This document shows, in pieces, positions 18,214 through 26,919 of a DNA stretch of 53,137 nucleotides. A program made the translations under genes and the position numbers. Within the stretch, counting starts at the first letter, position 1. Every line of letters begins with the position of its first letter. Source of the DNA: Pseudomonas sp. HMWF032 (lineage in GTDB: Bacteria; Pseudomonadota; Gammaproteobacteria; Pseudomonadales; Pseudomonadaceae). Under the pieces are notes generated by a model, which made no database searches, was not told the DNA's origin, and saw only the letters and a list, made by a program, of their open reading frames with translations. The stretch covers positions 1-53,137 of the forward strand of contig NZ_QAIG01000011.1 of assembly GCF_003060885.1 (NCBI RefSeq), given 5' to 3'.

Positions 18214-19284
18214 TCAGGCCGGTAGAGCCACGGCCTCCTCGGCCAGGGCACGCCAGTCCTCACGTTCTGGAACACCCGGTTTGCGCGCACCAAACAGCTG
18301 CACCACCAGCTCGCCTTCAGCATCAAAGGCCTCCCAACTGGTGATCACACCGTCGGTGCTCGGCTTACGCACACGCCACAGTTCGGTCACGCCAGTGGTT
18401 TGCAGGTGCAGATTGAACTCGGGGTCCAGCACATTGAACCAGGTGTCCATCCAGCGCAGATTCTTCACCGGTCCGGAATGGATCTGGATGCAGTGGCGGT
18501 TGCCAACAAACACCATAATCGGCACATCCCGAGCGCCTGCCTGCTCCAGTAGCTTCGGCAGCTCGCTCATCGCCAACGGCTCCGCCCATTCGCGCCCCGC
18601 CAAACGCAGCGCCTGGGTACGGGTGGTACCGTGCTTTTTCAACAGGGCAAAGAAGTGGTGTGTGTCTTTCAACGACGACCAGCCAACGCGTAGCGCATTG
18701 GCATCAATCACCGTATCGGCCTGCGCCTGGGTTGCCGGCGGCAGTGGCAGCAGGTCCAGCTCGGCACTCTGTTCACTGGCGGCAAAGCGTTCCAGCAGAG
18801 GCTCCCAGGCCTGTACTTGGCTGTCCTCGGTGAGAAACACCTTGTGCACTGCCGTACCCTGACGGTCGAATATCTGGATGCTGCGCTGGGTGCCCTTGCC
18901 AGTCTGCTCCTCAATGGCAAACACGCTGGCCCAGCCGCCGAGGAACAGGCGCAGATCGATATCGGCCGACACCACCAGGCCCATCTGGCCATTACCCGTC
19001 ACCGTGACCTCACGGTAATAGCCCTTGCGTTCATGCACGCAATGCTCGTTGCGGGTGAGCGCCATCACATAGCCCAACGCCCCCAATGCCGGCAGCAGTT
19101 GCGCCCACTCCGGGCGTAGCCGCAGGGTATCGACACCAAGCCGGCTGGCAACCAGCTCAGCCTCGCTCACCGCCAAACGCTCGGCGGCATCTCGCGCACG
19201 CAGGCGTGGCTGTTCATTGCGCAGGACTTGCCAGGCCAGGTAGAGATCATTGCTCACCGCGGCGGACTGGGCGGTTGTATTCAT
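18214..19284 (-). CDS. phuS: Cytoplasmic heme-trafficking protein
   Basis: A 356-residue HemS/PhuS-family protein that carries imported heme to heme oxygenase. Two tandem HemS repeats are visible (about 15-170 and 195-345). The C-terminal repeat carries the heme-ligand His209 and the alternative His210 (DTHHFF), with numbering equal to P. aeruginosa PhuS, but the third histidine His212 is Phe here. Near full-length similarity to PhuS includes ALTRNEHCVHERKG, IQIHSGPVKNL and WFNVLDPEFNLHL. GAGGAACT precedes the ATG. It is the second gene of the operon, 21 bp after the tonB-like gene. Confidence 0.95.
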   Translation of the reverse strand: MNTTAQSAAVSNDLYLAWQVLRNEQPRLRARDAAERLAVSEAELVASRLGVDTLRLRPEWAQLLPALGALGYVMALTRNEHCVHERKGYYREVTVTGNGQMGLVVSADIDLRLFLGGWASVFAIEEQTGKGTQRSIQIFDRQGTAVHKVFLTEDSQVQAWEPLLERFAASEQSAELDLLPLPPATQAQADTVIDANALRVGWSSLKDTHHFFALLKKHGTTRTQALRLAGREWAEPLAMSELPKLLEQAGARDVPIMVFVGNRHCIQIHSGPVKNLRWMDTWFNVLDPEFNLHLQTTGVTELWRVRKPSTDGVITSWEAFDAEGELVVQLFGARKPGVPEREDWRALAEEAVALPA

Positions 19285-19305
19285 GCTGAGTTCCTCATTG
19301 ATGGA

Positions 19306-19986
19306 TCATCGACTTGCCGTCAGGGCAAACTGAATTGGGATATGGACACGGCTGGGTACGGCCTGACCGTCTGTGGTTTCGGGGCTGAAACGCCATGCGG
19401 CAACGGCTTGCAGCGCGGCACGATCAAGACTCTCAACCCCCGAGGAGCGCAGTACGTTGAGACTGCGCTGCTGCCCCAGCTCATCCAGACGCACCTCCAA
19501 CAGGACAATCCCCTGCTGATTGCGACGACGCGCCTGGGACGGATAACTCGGCTGACGCGGTGGCTCACGAAAGCTCGGCCTACGACTGAACACCTCAGCC
19601 ACTACGCGTGAACGGGCCGGTTCGGCCGACTCAACCCGAGCCGGATTTGCCACAACGGCCTGCGTGCGGGCGACCTCAACCGGTACGACCTCAGCGACCG
19701 CTTGCTTCGGTGGCACCAATAAAGGGGCAGGTTTCGGCTGAAGCGCCACGGCCGGCTTGACGGGCTGCACCGCCGCCGGCTTAGGCGGTAACGCCGGCGG
19801 CGGTACGGCTGGTGCCTTGTGCTCAACCGGAGCAGGCGCCAGCAGCACAGCCGTGATGTGTGGCTGCAGGGCCTGAACACTGGCGTGCGCGGCATTCAAT
19901 TCTGGAGGCTGCGCAACGCCATACAGCAGCCAGCCGGCGACATGCAGCGCCAGCGATAGCAGCAGGGAAAAAAATATACGAAGCAT
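19306..19986 (-). CDS. TonB-family energy transducer of the heme locus
   Basis: A protein of about 226 residues with an N-terminal uncleaved membrane anchor (MLRIFFSLLLSLALHVAGWLLYG), a Pro/Ala/Lys/Val-rich periplasm-spanning linker (about 45-120) and a C-terminal TonB domain (about 145-226: YPSQARRRNQQGIVLLEVRLDELG, LDRAALQAVAAWRFSPE). It should couple proton motive force to the heme receptor PhuR, encoded divergently. I chose the ATG at 19986; a GTG at 19998 is possible and neither has a good Shine-Dalgarno. It is first in the operon, directly downstream of the Fur-controlled promoter. No exbBD is present in the window. Confidence 0.9.
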   Translation of the reverse strand: MLRIFFSLLLSLALHVAGWLLYGVAQPPELNAAHASVQALQPHITAVLLAPAPVEHKAPAVPPPALPPKPAAVQPVKPAVALQPKPAPLLVPPKQAVAEVVPVEVARTQAVVANPARVESAEPARSRVVAEVFSRRPSFREPPRQPSYPSQARRRNQQGIVLLEVRLDELGQQRSLNVLRSSGVESLDRAALQAVAAWRFSPETTDGQAVPSRVHIPIQFALTASR

Positions 19987-20018
19987 GTTGGCGCGCACTC
20001 GATCAAATACGAATCTAT

Positions 20019-20046
20019 TTGATAATTATTTGCATTAGCGTGTCAA
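20019..20046 (-). promoter_or_regulatory. Fur-controlled promoter of the tonB-phuSTUVW operon
   Basis: On the minus strand, a perfect -35 TTGACA (20041-20046), a 16-bp spacer and -10 TATCAA (20019-20024) put initiation near 20012. A Fur box, GATAATTATTTGCATTAGC (20021-20039), matches 14 of 19 consensus bases and fills the spacer and half the -10. It also lies about 80 bp before phuR and may control both directions. Confidence 0.82.
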
Positions 20047-20115
20047 CATGGTTTAGCGTGCCGCCGATGCCAACCCGGCGGCCAGAGAAGCCGCCCGTAT
20101 GACCCTGGAGTCCCT

Positions 20116-22308
20116 ATGCACAGAAGTCCTCCGTTCGCCCGCCGTCCCTGGCTTGCCCTGCTGTTGCTGAGCCCCTCATTGGCGCTGGGCGCAGAACAGC
20201 CCGCCAACCAGTTCGACACAGTGACCGTCACGGCCACCCGCACCGAGCAAACCCTCGACCAGGTGCCGAGTACCGTATCGGTGCAGACCGAGCGCGACAT
20301 CGACCAGAAGAACGTGAAGAACATTCAGGATCTGGTGCGCTATGAGCCGGGCGTTTCCGTTGGCGGCAGTGGTGATCGCTTTGGCCTGTCGGGCTTCACC
20401 ATTCGCGGTATTGGTGGCAACCGCGTCCTGACCCAGGTTGACGGCATCGGCATGCCGGACGCGTTCTCTTTTGGTGGTTTCCTCAGTGCCAAACGCGATT
20501 ACGTCGACATCGATACCGTCAAGCAGGTGGAAATCATCCGTGGCCCCGCCAGTTCGCTGTATGGCAGCGATGCAATTGGCGGCGCAGTGAGCTTTCTGAC
20601 CAAGGATGCCGGCGATTATCTGGACGAAGGCGATGACGTATACGCCCGCCTGAAAACCGGCTATGACGGCAGCGATGACAGCTGGCAGCGCAGCGCCACC
20701 TTTGCCGCACGTCAAGGCCAGGTCGATGGCCTGCTGCACCTGGGCCGCCGCAGCGGTCAGGCCACCGACACCCACAGCGGTCAGGGTGGTATCGGTGGCA
20801 CCCGTGAGCAGGCTAACCCGCTGGACTACCGCACCGACAACCTGCTGAGCAAATTTGGCTGGGATTACAGCGACAGCGGTCGCCTGCAACTGACCTATGA
20901 GCGCTACCAGGACAATACCGACACCCGCGTGCTGAGCAACTACAGCAATACCGCCGCCATCCGCACTCAGAATGCAGAAGACCGGGTTGATCGTGAGCGT
21001 TACTCTCTCGCCCATACCCTGCAACTCGATACCCTGGTGGCTGATCAGATCCACAGCCAACTGAGCTACCAGGACAGCCAGACCCGCCAGCAAACATTCG
21101 AAGACCGCGTGGTAACAGGTCAAGCCCGCTTCCGCACACGGGATTCCTACTACGAAGAAAAACTCTGGGCGTTCAATACCAAGCTGGACAAGGCGTTCAG
21201 CATCGGCAGCACGCAACATGCACTGGTCTATGGCCTGGACGTCAAACACCTGAAGAACGCTGACCTGCGCGAAGGCGGAGAAACCGTACTGGCCAGCCGC
21301 GTAAATACCCCCGTACTGCCCACTAGCGACTTCCCCGATCCGACCACCAAGGAATACGCGCTGTTCGCCCAGGACAGCATCAGTATCGGCCGCTGGACCC
21401 TGCTACCGGGCTTGCGTTATGACCACTACGAAATGCAGCCGCACGTCACCCAGAAGTACCTCAACAGCCAGGCCACGGATCGCAACCCGAGCGATTTCAA
21501 AGACTCGGCCATTTCCCCCAAGTTCGGTGTGACCTACCAACTGGACGAGGCCCACAGCGTCTACGGTCAGTACGCTGCCGGCTTCCGTGCCCCCCAGGCG
21601 ATCGAGATCTTTGGCGAGTTCGCCAACCCGGGCATGTACCGCACCCTGGCCAATACCAACCTGAAAGCCGAAACCAGCGACAGCTTCGAGCTGGGCCTGC
21701 GCGGCCAGTACGCCATCGGCAGCTTCGGTGCGGCGCTGTTCTACAACCAGTACGACGACTTTATTGAGCAGGTCAGCCGACCTTCCAGCGTGCCGGGTTT
21801 CCCCTTCGGCGAATTCCAATACGTCAACCGTGACCGCGTGACCATTCGCGGCGCGGAAGCCAAAGGCGAACTGTTCCTCGACCAACTGGGCCTGCCGGCA
21901 GGCTGGAAAGCCCGTGGCAGCGTGGCTTACGCCCGCGGCAAGGATGAAGGCACAGGCCAGCCGATCAACAGTGTCGACCCGCTCAAGGGCGTCTTCGGCC
22001 TGGGCTACAGCGAGCCGAGCGGCACGTTTGGTGGCGAGCTGAGCTGGACCCTGGTGGCGGCAAAAACCCGCGTCGACATGACCCAAACCGCCAATCACGT
22101 CGAAACATCGGGTTATGGCGTGCTCGACCTCAACGGCTGGTGGCAGATGACTGATGCCTTCGCCGTGAATGCCGGCCTCTTCAACCTGACCGACAAAGAG
22201 TACTGGCAATGGGGTGATGTACGCGGCCTGACCGAAAACAGCCCAAGCCTGGGCCGTTTCAGCCAGCCGGGCCGCCACGCCGCCGTCAATCTGGTCTGGG
22301 AAATCTGA
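20116..22308 (+). CDS. phuR: TonB-dependent heme/hemoglobin receptor
   Basis: A 730-residue outer-membrane receptor. It has a signal peptide (cleavage near LALGA/E, residue 27), a TonB box-like DTVTVTATR, a plug domain (about 35-160, with VEIIRGPASSLYGSDAIGGAVSF) and a 22-strand barrel. The heme-receptor FRAP box is present (YAAGFRAPQAIEIF), and the NPNL box reads NTNL. The final residue is Ile rather than the usual Phe. It is divergent from the tonB-phuSTUVW operon with a shared Fur box. Identity as PhuR rests on position and the FRAP/NxNL motifs; length is slightly below that of the P. aeruginosa protein. Confidence 0.92.
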   Translation: MHRSPPFARRPWLALLLLSPSLALGAEQPANQFDTVTVTATRTEQTLDQVPSTVSVQTERDIDQKNVKNIQDLVRYEPGVSVGGSGDRFGLSGFTIRGIGGNRVLTQVDGIGMPDAFSFGGFLSAKRDYVDIDTVKQVEIIRGPASSLYGSDAIGGAVSFLTKDAGDYLDEGDDVYARLKTGYDGSDDSWQRSATFAARQGQVDGLLHLGRRSGQATDTHSGQGGIGGTREQANPLDYRTDNLLSKFGWDYSDSGRLQLTYERYQDNTDTRVLSNYSNTAAIRTQNAEDRVDRERYSLAHTLQLDTLVADQIHSQLSYQDSQTRQQTFEDRVVTGQARFRTRDSYYEEKLWAFNTKLDKAFSIGSTQHALVYGLDVKHLKNADLREGGETVLASRVNTPVLPTSDFPDPTTKEYALFAQDSISIGRWTLLPGLRYDHYEMQPHVTQKYLNSQATDRNPSDFKDSAISPKFGVTYQLDEAHSVYGQYAAGFRAPQAIEIFGEFANPGMYRTLANTNLKAETSDSFELGLRGQYAIGSFGAALFYNQYDDFIEQVSRPSSVPGFPFGEFQYVNRDRVTIRGAEAKGELFLDQLGLPAGWKARGSVAYARGKDEGTGQPINSVDPLKGVFGLGYSEPSGTFGGELSWTLVAAKTRVDMTQTANHVETSGYGVLDLNGWWQMTDAFAVNAGLFNLTDKEYWQWGDVRGLTENSPSLGRFSQPGRHAAVNLVWEI

Positions 22309-22391
22309 CCCGGCAACACATCTACCGCGCGATTAACTCGCCGCGACAAAGCGTTCCACTTGGCGCAAGGATGCGCCCTCCTCTTTCACTT

Positions 22392-22426
22392 CCACGCCAG
22401 GGCGGCATAATGCCGACCTGGCGTGG
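22392..22426 (+). repeat. Nested inverted repeat in the leader of the Rieske gene
   Basis: CCACGCCAG (22392-22400) pairs perfectly with CTGGCGTGG (22418-22426). Inside, GGCAT and ATGCC pair around one A (22404-22414). The right arm's last GG are the first bases of the GGAGG ribosome-binding site (22425-22429). The inner CATAAT resembles a -10 hexamer, so the element may be an operator or an RNA hairpin. Confidence 0.6.
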
Positions 22427-22434
22427 AGGTTCCT

Positions 22435-22761
22435 ATGTTGCGTTTATGTGCACCCAATGAAGTGGCCGAAGGCCAGAGCCGGGGCTTCGCGGTTGCAGGT
22501 GAGAAGCTGTTTGCCGTGCGCAAGGACGGTCAACTGTATGCCTATCGCAATCGCTGCCCGCACCGCGGCATCCCGCTGGAATGGCTGCCCGACCAGTTTC
22601 TCGATAGCAGCGCCAGCCTGATCCAGTGCGCCACCCACGGCGCGCTTTTTCTCATCGAATCCGGCGAATGCGTTGCCGGCCCCTGCGCCGGGCAATCGCT
22701 GCAAGAACTTGCTATCCGCGAGGATGATCAGGCCATCTGGGTTGATCTAAATGAAACCTAG
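22435..22761 (+). CDS. Rieske [2Fe-2S] domain protein
   Basis: A 108-residue soluble single-domain ferredoxin of Rieske type. The ligands are in CPHRG and CATHG, giving Cys-x-His and Cys-x2-His, about 23 residues apart. No hydrophobic anchor or partner oxygenase is visible. It resembles stand-alone Rieske ferredoxins that deliver electrons to oxygenases or nitrite-reductase-like enzymes. The ATG at 22435 is preferred because GGAGG lies 5 nt upstream. It overlaps convergently with the lipase gene by 4 bp. Confidence 0.88.
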   Translation: MLRLCAPNEVAEGQSRGFAVAGEKLFAVRKDGQLYAYRNRCPHRGIPLEWLPDQFLDSSASLIQCATHGALFLIESGECVAGPCAGQSLQELAIREDDQAIWVDLNET

Positions 22762-23645
22762 AGGCCTGCAGCCTGCAAGCGCTGTGCATGCTCAACAAAC
22801 AGCTTGACCGGCTCGGCGCCTTTGCCGACCAGGCCGAAGGTCTGATTGATGATGTCGAAGTGATCCAGCGGGTACTGATCACCAATCACCGTGCCCAGGT
22901 GTGAGCTGTAGCGTCCGACCATGCCATCGCACTGCCCCACCTCGCGCTGAAAGGTCTTGGCAAACAGGCGGCAGGCAACATTCGGCCCGTCGAAGCGGTT
23001 GCCGCCTTTATCGGTGATACCGGGCTGAATGGTGCCGGACCAGGAGTAGTAGCGCACGCCATTGACCTCAGCCGCGCCCTCACCGCCCCAGACCGCCGGC
23101 AAGCCCTGCGGATACCGCACATTAAAGGCCGCCACGCCGTCGCGGGTCAGCGATTGCTGCGCCGCAGCTACATCAATCGGCAGTGGCTCGCCTTTATAAC
23201 CGCGCTCCAGCCAGGCCATGCAACGTGCCACGCCACTTAATAAGACACTCAACACACGCTCACGCAGGCTGCCATGCGGGACTTTTCGTTTGAGAAAATC
23301 CGCCAATTCCGAACCATGATTAGGCCCGGCAACCGAGGTAACGGACGCCACCCATTCGGGCTTTAGCGCCGCCGCATAACGGGCGGTCAGGGCGCCCTGA
23401 CTGTGGCCGATCAGGTGCACCTTGTCGGCACCGGTCCGCTGCATCACGTCAGCAATGCGCAGCAGCAGTTGCTCACCGCGCACCTCGGTGCAATGCACCG
23501 GCGACACCAGAACCGGGAACACCACGGCCCCCATACGTCGCAGCACCGACACAATGCCGTACCAATACGGATAGCCAAGCAAGCTGATAAACCCGAGCAA
23601 ACCGGGCACCAACACCAGCGGATAACGGGGAGCAGAAGACGTCAT
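22758..23645 (-). CDS. Lipase-like alpha/beta hydrolase without export signal
   Basis: A 295-residue hydrolase closely resembling the mature part of Pseudomonas family I lipases (LipA): VPGLLGF, YWYGI, EVRGEQLL, YYSWSGTIQPG, CDGMVGRYSSHLG. The catalytic triad is predicted as Ser82 (GHSQG), Asp240 and His262 by alignment to LipA Ser82, Asp229 and His251. Unlike LipA, it has no signal peptide and neither cysteine of the LipA disulfide is at its aligned position. No foldase (lif) gene is adjacent. It is probably cytoplasmic and acts on acyl esters; substrate unknown. AGGAAGG is 6 nt before the chosen ATG at 23645. Confidence 0.88.
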   Translation of the reverse strand: MTSSAPRYPLVLVPGLLGFISLLGYPYWYGIVSVLRRMGAVVFPVLVSPVHCTEVRGEQLLLRIADVMQRTGADKVHLIGHSQGALTARYAAALKPEWVASVTSVAGPNHGSELADFLKRKVPHGSLRERVLSVLLSGVARCMAWLERGYKGEPLPIDVAAAQQSLTRDGVAAFNVRYPQGLPAVWGGEGAAEVNGVRYYSWSGTIQPGITDKGGNRFDGPNVACRLFAKTFQREVGQCDGMVGRYSSHLGTVIGDQYPLDHFDIINQTFGLVGKGAEPVKLFVEHAQRLQAAGL

Positions 23646-23736
23646 GGGCAACCTTCCTGGTAATCATGTGTTGAACGCCGCCAAGCACTCTCAGCCTATG
23701 ACCACACTAACCCGCAAAGATTACGCCAGGGTGGCG

Positions 23737-24825
23737 TCATGCCTGCTGCGGCAACCCGGTAGAAGGCGCAAGGCGATAAATCCAGATACGTGAGAGCACC
23801 GTTCTGAACTGATGCCAGAGACTGCCACTGTTATAGACCTGACCATAACGCTCAGCGATCTCACGCACGTCCAAGGCCAACGCCGCATAGCGCCGCGCCG
23901 GCAGATCGGGGAACAGGTGGTGTTCGATCTGATGGCTGAGGTTACCGGTTAGGATGTGAAACAGCGGCCCGCCGTTCAGGTTGCTGGACCCGCGCAGCTG
24001 ACGCAGGTACCAGTGACCGCGACTCTCGCCGACCACGGATTCTTTGCTGAACACCGCGGCTTGCTCGGTGAAGTGACCGCAAAAGATCACCGTGAAGGTC
24101 CACAAGTTGCGGATCAGGTTGGCCACGGCATTACCGGCGAGCACTGCCGCGGCATTGGCGCCGATCAGCAGCGCCAGCAGCGGGAAGGCCAGGTAATCCT
24201 TGCCCCATTGACGCAGCACCTTGACACTGAACTGCCTGATCAGCGGGCGCACCTCGGCCTTGCTCAGCTTGCCTTTGTAGACCTTGTCCAGGCGCAGGTG
24301 CTGAATCGCCACCGAATACTGGAACAACACCGCCTGGATCGTCACCCACAGCGGCTGCCAACGGTAGAACGGCTTCCAGCGCTGTTCGGGAAACAAGCGC
24401 ACCACGCCATAGCCCACGTCATCGTCCATGCCCAGTACATTGGTCCAGGTGTGGTGCACATGGTTGTGGGTGTGCCGCCAGAAGTCGCTCGGCCCGGCGA
24501 TATCCCATTCATAAGTGCGTCCGGCCAGTTCAGGATCGTTCATCCAGTCGTACTGGCCGTGCATCACGTTATGCCCCAACTCCATATTTTCCAGAATCTT
24601 GCCCAGCCCCAGCAGCAAAGTGCCGAGCAGCCAGGTCGGCGGAAACCAACCGAACATCAAAAGCCCGCGCCCGCTCCAGCAACAGCAGCGCACCGCGGCG
24701 CGAATCCGGCGGATATAGCGAGCATCTGCCTCGCCGAGATCGGCCAGGGTGCGCTGGCGCAGCGCATCCAGCTCCTGGCCGAATGCATCCAACTCGGCAG
24801 CGGACAGGTGACGGTCTGCGCGCAT
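23737..24825 (-). CDS. desB: Acyl-CoA delta-9 desaturase
   Basis: A 362-residue membrane fatty-acid desaturase that inserts a cis double bond into saturated acyl-CoA with O2 and electrons from DesC. The three histidine boxes binding the diiron centre are intact: GHNVMHGQ, HTHNHVHHTW and HQIEHHLFPDLP. Hydrophobic segments flank them. The ATG at 24825 follows GAGGT. It lies 16 bp after desC on the same strand, matching the DesT-repressed desCB operon of P. aeruginosa (PA4889-PA4888). Confidence 0.93.
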   Translation of the reverse strand: MRADRHLSAAELDAFGQELDALRQRTLADLGEADARYIRRIRAAVRCCCWSGRGLLMFGWFPPTWLLGTLLLGLGKILENMELGHNVMHGQYDWMNDPELAGRTYEWDIAGPSDFWRHTHNHVHHTWTNVLGMDDDVGYGVVRLFPEQRWKPFYRWQPLWVTIQAVLFQYSVAIQHLRLDKVYKGKLSKAEVRPLIRQFSVKVLRQWGKDYLAFPLLALLIGANAAAVLAGNAVANLIRNLWTFTVIFCGHFTEQAAVFSKESVVGESRGHWYLRQLRGSSNLNGGPLFHILTGNLSHQIEHHLFPDLPARRYAALALDVREIAERYGQVYNSGSLWHQFRTVLSRIWIYRLAPSTGLPQQA

Positions 24826-24841
24826 GGGGTTACCTCGCAAG

Positions 24842-25957
24842 TTAAAGATCAATGTCTACGTCGCTGTGGGCGGCGTTGACGCATAAACGAATCGGTTGCC
24901 CCGGCTCACTGAACAGCGCGCCGCTGCGCAAGTCGCGCACCGTGCCACTGAGCAAGGTGCAGGTACAGCTGGCGCAGATGCCCTGGCGGCAACCATGGGC
25001 CGGCTGCAAACCCTGCGCTTCAGCCAGCTCCAGCAGGCTGCGCAGGTTGTCGGCCTGCATCTGTTGATGGCTGCGGGCAAAACCCAGGCGTACCGCGCGC
25101 AGCCCTTCAACGGCGTTGAACGCAGGAGGGGTAAAAGCTTCCACTTGCAGCGCACCAGGCAACTGCGCGTGCTGCCACCAATGTTGCACCTGCTCAACAA
25201 AGCCCGCCGGGCCACAGGCCAGTACACGGCGCTGCTGCAACGCGGTGACCGAATGCAGATGTTCAACCGTAAAGCGCCCGGCCAACTGGCCCGGCTCGGC
25301 TTTGGCAGCTGTCAGTGACCAGTGCACCTGCAGATTGCCGTACTGCGCTTGCAGCGCCTGCAATTCGGATGCAAAGGCGCGCTGGCCCTGCCCACGCACG
25401 TAATGCAGCAGCGTGATCGGCGCGCTGAAGCCCTGCGCCAGCACGACACGCAGCAAGCCCAGCAGCGGCGTAATGCCACTGCCAGCGGCCAACAGCAGGA
25501 CGCCTTGTTGTGCCTCGGGCCAGCTCAGCTCGCCATACGCCGGCCCCAGCTCCAGCACATCACCCAGCGCCAGCTGCTCCAGCAGATAGGGCGAAACGCG
25601 GCCACCCGCCTGATGCTTGATGGCGATCTGCACACAACCATTTGGCTGCACCGCCGTCAGGCTGTAACTGCGGCTCAGGCGTACGCCGTCACGTTCGAGA
25701 TAGAGCTGCAGGTGCTGGCCCGGCTGCGCACCGCGCCAGTTGCCGTTGGCCTGCAGGGTCAGCTCAAGCATGTCATCGGCCACCCACTGACGCTGGGTTA
25801 CCCGCGCGAATACCCGATTCAGGCGCAGCGCCGGGTGCAGCAGTTTCAGCCCGGCATCGACATCGCTTTCCCGTAACCAACCATCAGCCACCAGCAGTCG
25901 CAACGGCCCTAACAGGCGCAAACACCCGCGCATCCAGGCAAAAGGAATAAGGGCCAC
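24842..25957 (-). CDS. desC: NAD(P)H-dependent ferredoxin reductase partner of DesB
   Basis: A 371-residue electron-transfer protein with an FAD domain (RLSRSYSLT), an NAD(P)-binding domain (VLLLAAGSGITPLLGLLR; LACGPAGFVEQV) and a C-terminal plant-type [2Fe-2S] ferredoxin (HGCRQGICASCTCTLLSG, then LC). It passes electrons from NADPH to the desaturase. The GTG at 25957 is preferred because GGAG lies 6 nt upstream and because the longer in-frame start (25984) would put the DesT operator inside the gene. It heads the desCB operon, divergent from desT. Confidence 0.9.
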   Translation of the reverse strand: MALIPFAWMRGCLRLLGPLRLLVADGWLRESDVDAGLKLLHPALRLNRVFARVTQRQWVADDMLELTLQANGNWRGAQPGQHLQLYLERDGVRLSRSYSLTAVQPNGCVQIAIKHQAGGRVSPYLLEQLALGDVLELGPAYGELSWPEAQQGVLLLAAGSGITPLLGLLRVVLAQGFSAPITLLHYVRGQGQRAFASELQALQAQYGNLQVHWSLTAAKAEPGQLAGRFTVEHLHSVTALQQRRVLACGPAGFVEQVQHWWQHAQLPGALQVEAFTPPAFNAVEGLRAVRLGFARSHQQMQADNLRSLLELAEAQGLQPAHGCRQGICASCTCTLLSGTVRDLRSGALFSEPGQPIRLCVNAAHSDVDIDL

Positions 25958-25967
25958 GGCAGACTCC

Positions 25968-25985
25968 AGTGAACAATTGTTCACT
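25968..25985. promoter_or_regulatory. DesT operator (perfect 18-bp palindrome)
   Basis: AGTGAACAATTGTTCACT is a perfect palindrome in the desC-desT gap, ending 10 bp before the chosen desC start. It closely resembles the operator described for P. aeruginosa DesT upstream of desCB (arms AGTGAAC and GTTGACT/GTTCACT). DesT would bind here as a dimer to repress desCB. Confidence 0.85.
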
Positions 25986-26110
25986 AGACTGACAGAGCCA
26001 ACACCGCTCAGTCAACACTCGTACACTCAAGTAAGCTGCGCGCGTGGTTCGACGTCTACAACGCCGCTTTGTTAGAGTGCGGTGCTGAACGCCATGCCGA
26101 GCCTCGAAGT

Positions 26111-26755
26111 TTGAAACCACTACAACCGCGCGCCGAACAAAAACTGCAAACCCGCCACGCCCTGATGGACGCCGCCCGCAGCCTGATGGACAGCGGCCGT
26201 GGCTTTGGCAGCTTGAGTCTGCGCGAAGTCGCGCGCTGCGCCGGGATTGTGCCTACCGGGTTCTACCGGCACTTTGACGACATGGATGCCCTCGGTCTGG
26301 CCTTGGTGGCCGAAGTGGGGGAAACCTTTCGCGAGACCATTCGCCAGGTACGCCACCACGAATTCGAGCTGGGCGGCGTGATTGATGCTTCGGTGCGAAT
26401 CTTCCTCGATGCTGTGGCAGCCAACCGCTCACAGTTCCTGTTTCTCGCCCGCGAACAGTACGGTGGCTCACTGCCGGTGCGCCTGGCCGTAGGCGCTTTG
26501 CGTGAACGCATCACCGCTGACCTGGTGGCCGACCTCGCGCTGATGCCCAAGCTGCAGCATTTCGATACGCCAGCACAGAACGTGCTGGCCGACCTGGTGG
26601 TCAAGACCGTATTCGCCACCCTGCCCGAGCTGATCGACCCTCCGGCCCGTGCCCTGCCGCGCCATGCCACCCCTGAAGCGAAGATGATCGAGCAGCTGCG
26701 TTTTATCTTTATCGGCGCCAAACACTGGCAGGGGCTTGGCCAGCACCACACCTGA
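26111..26755 (+). CDS. desT: TetR-family regulator of unsaturated fatty acid synthesis
   Basis: A protein of about 214 residues. The N-terminal TetR helix-turn-helix is at about 10-60 (LSLREVARCAGIVPTGFYRHFDDMDAL), followed by an all-helical ligand domain that in DesT senses the saturated-to-unsaturated acyl-CoA ratio. The segments ANRSQFLFLAREQYGGSLPVR and FADLVVKTVFATLPELIDPP-like regions match DesT of P. aeruginosa. The TTG at 26111 is chosen because it starts at the first conserved residues; a TTG at 26069 is possible and neither has a good ribosome-binding site. It is divergent from desCB. Confidence 0.87.
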   Translation: MKPLQPRAEQKLQTRHALMDAARSLMDSGRGFGSLSLREVARCAGIVPTGFYRHFDDMDALGLALVAEVGETFRETIRQVRHHEFELGGVIDASVRIFLDAVAANRSQFLFLAREQYGGSLPVRLAVGALRERITADLVADLALMPKLQHFDTPAQNVLADLVVKTVFATLPELIDPPARALPRHATPEAKMIEQLRFIFIGAKHWQGLGQHHT

Positions 26756-26919
26756 GCGCACCACAATTGCGCACAGCCATTGCGTGCGCACCAAAGCGCA
26801 GCCCTGAATGCCCGATAGTTAAGCACTGCACCCACTGAAGAACCCGCATTGCGCGGCCATACAGCAGTTTGGCAAGGCACTTGCTCTGTAACCGGCATTG
26901 TCCTGCCGGAAACTGCCCC

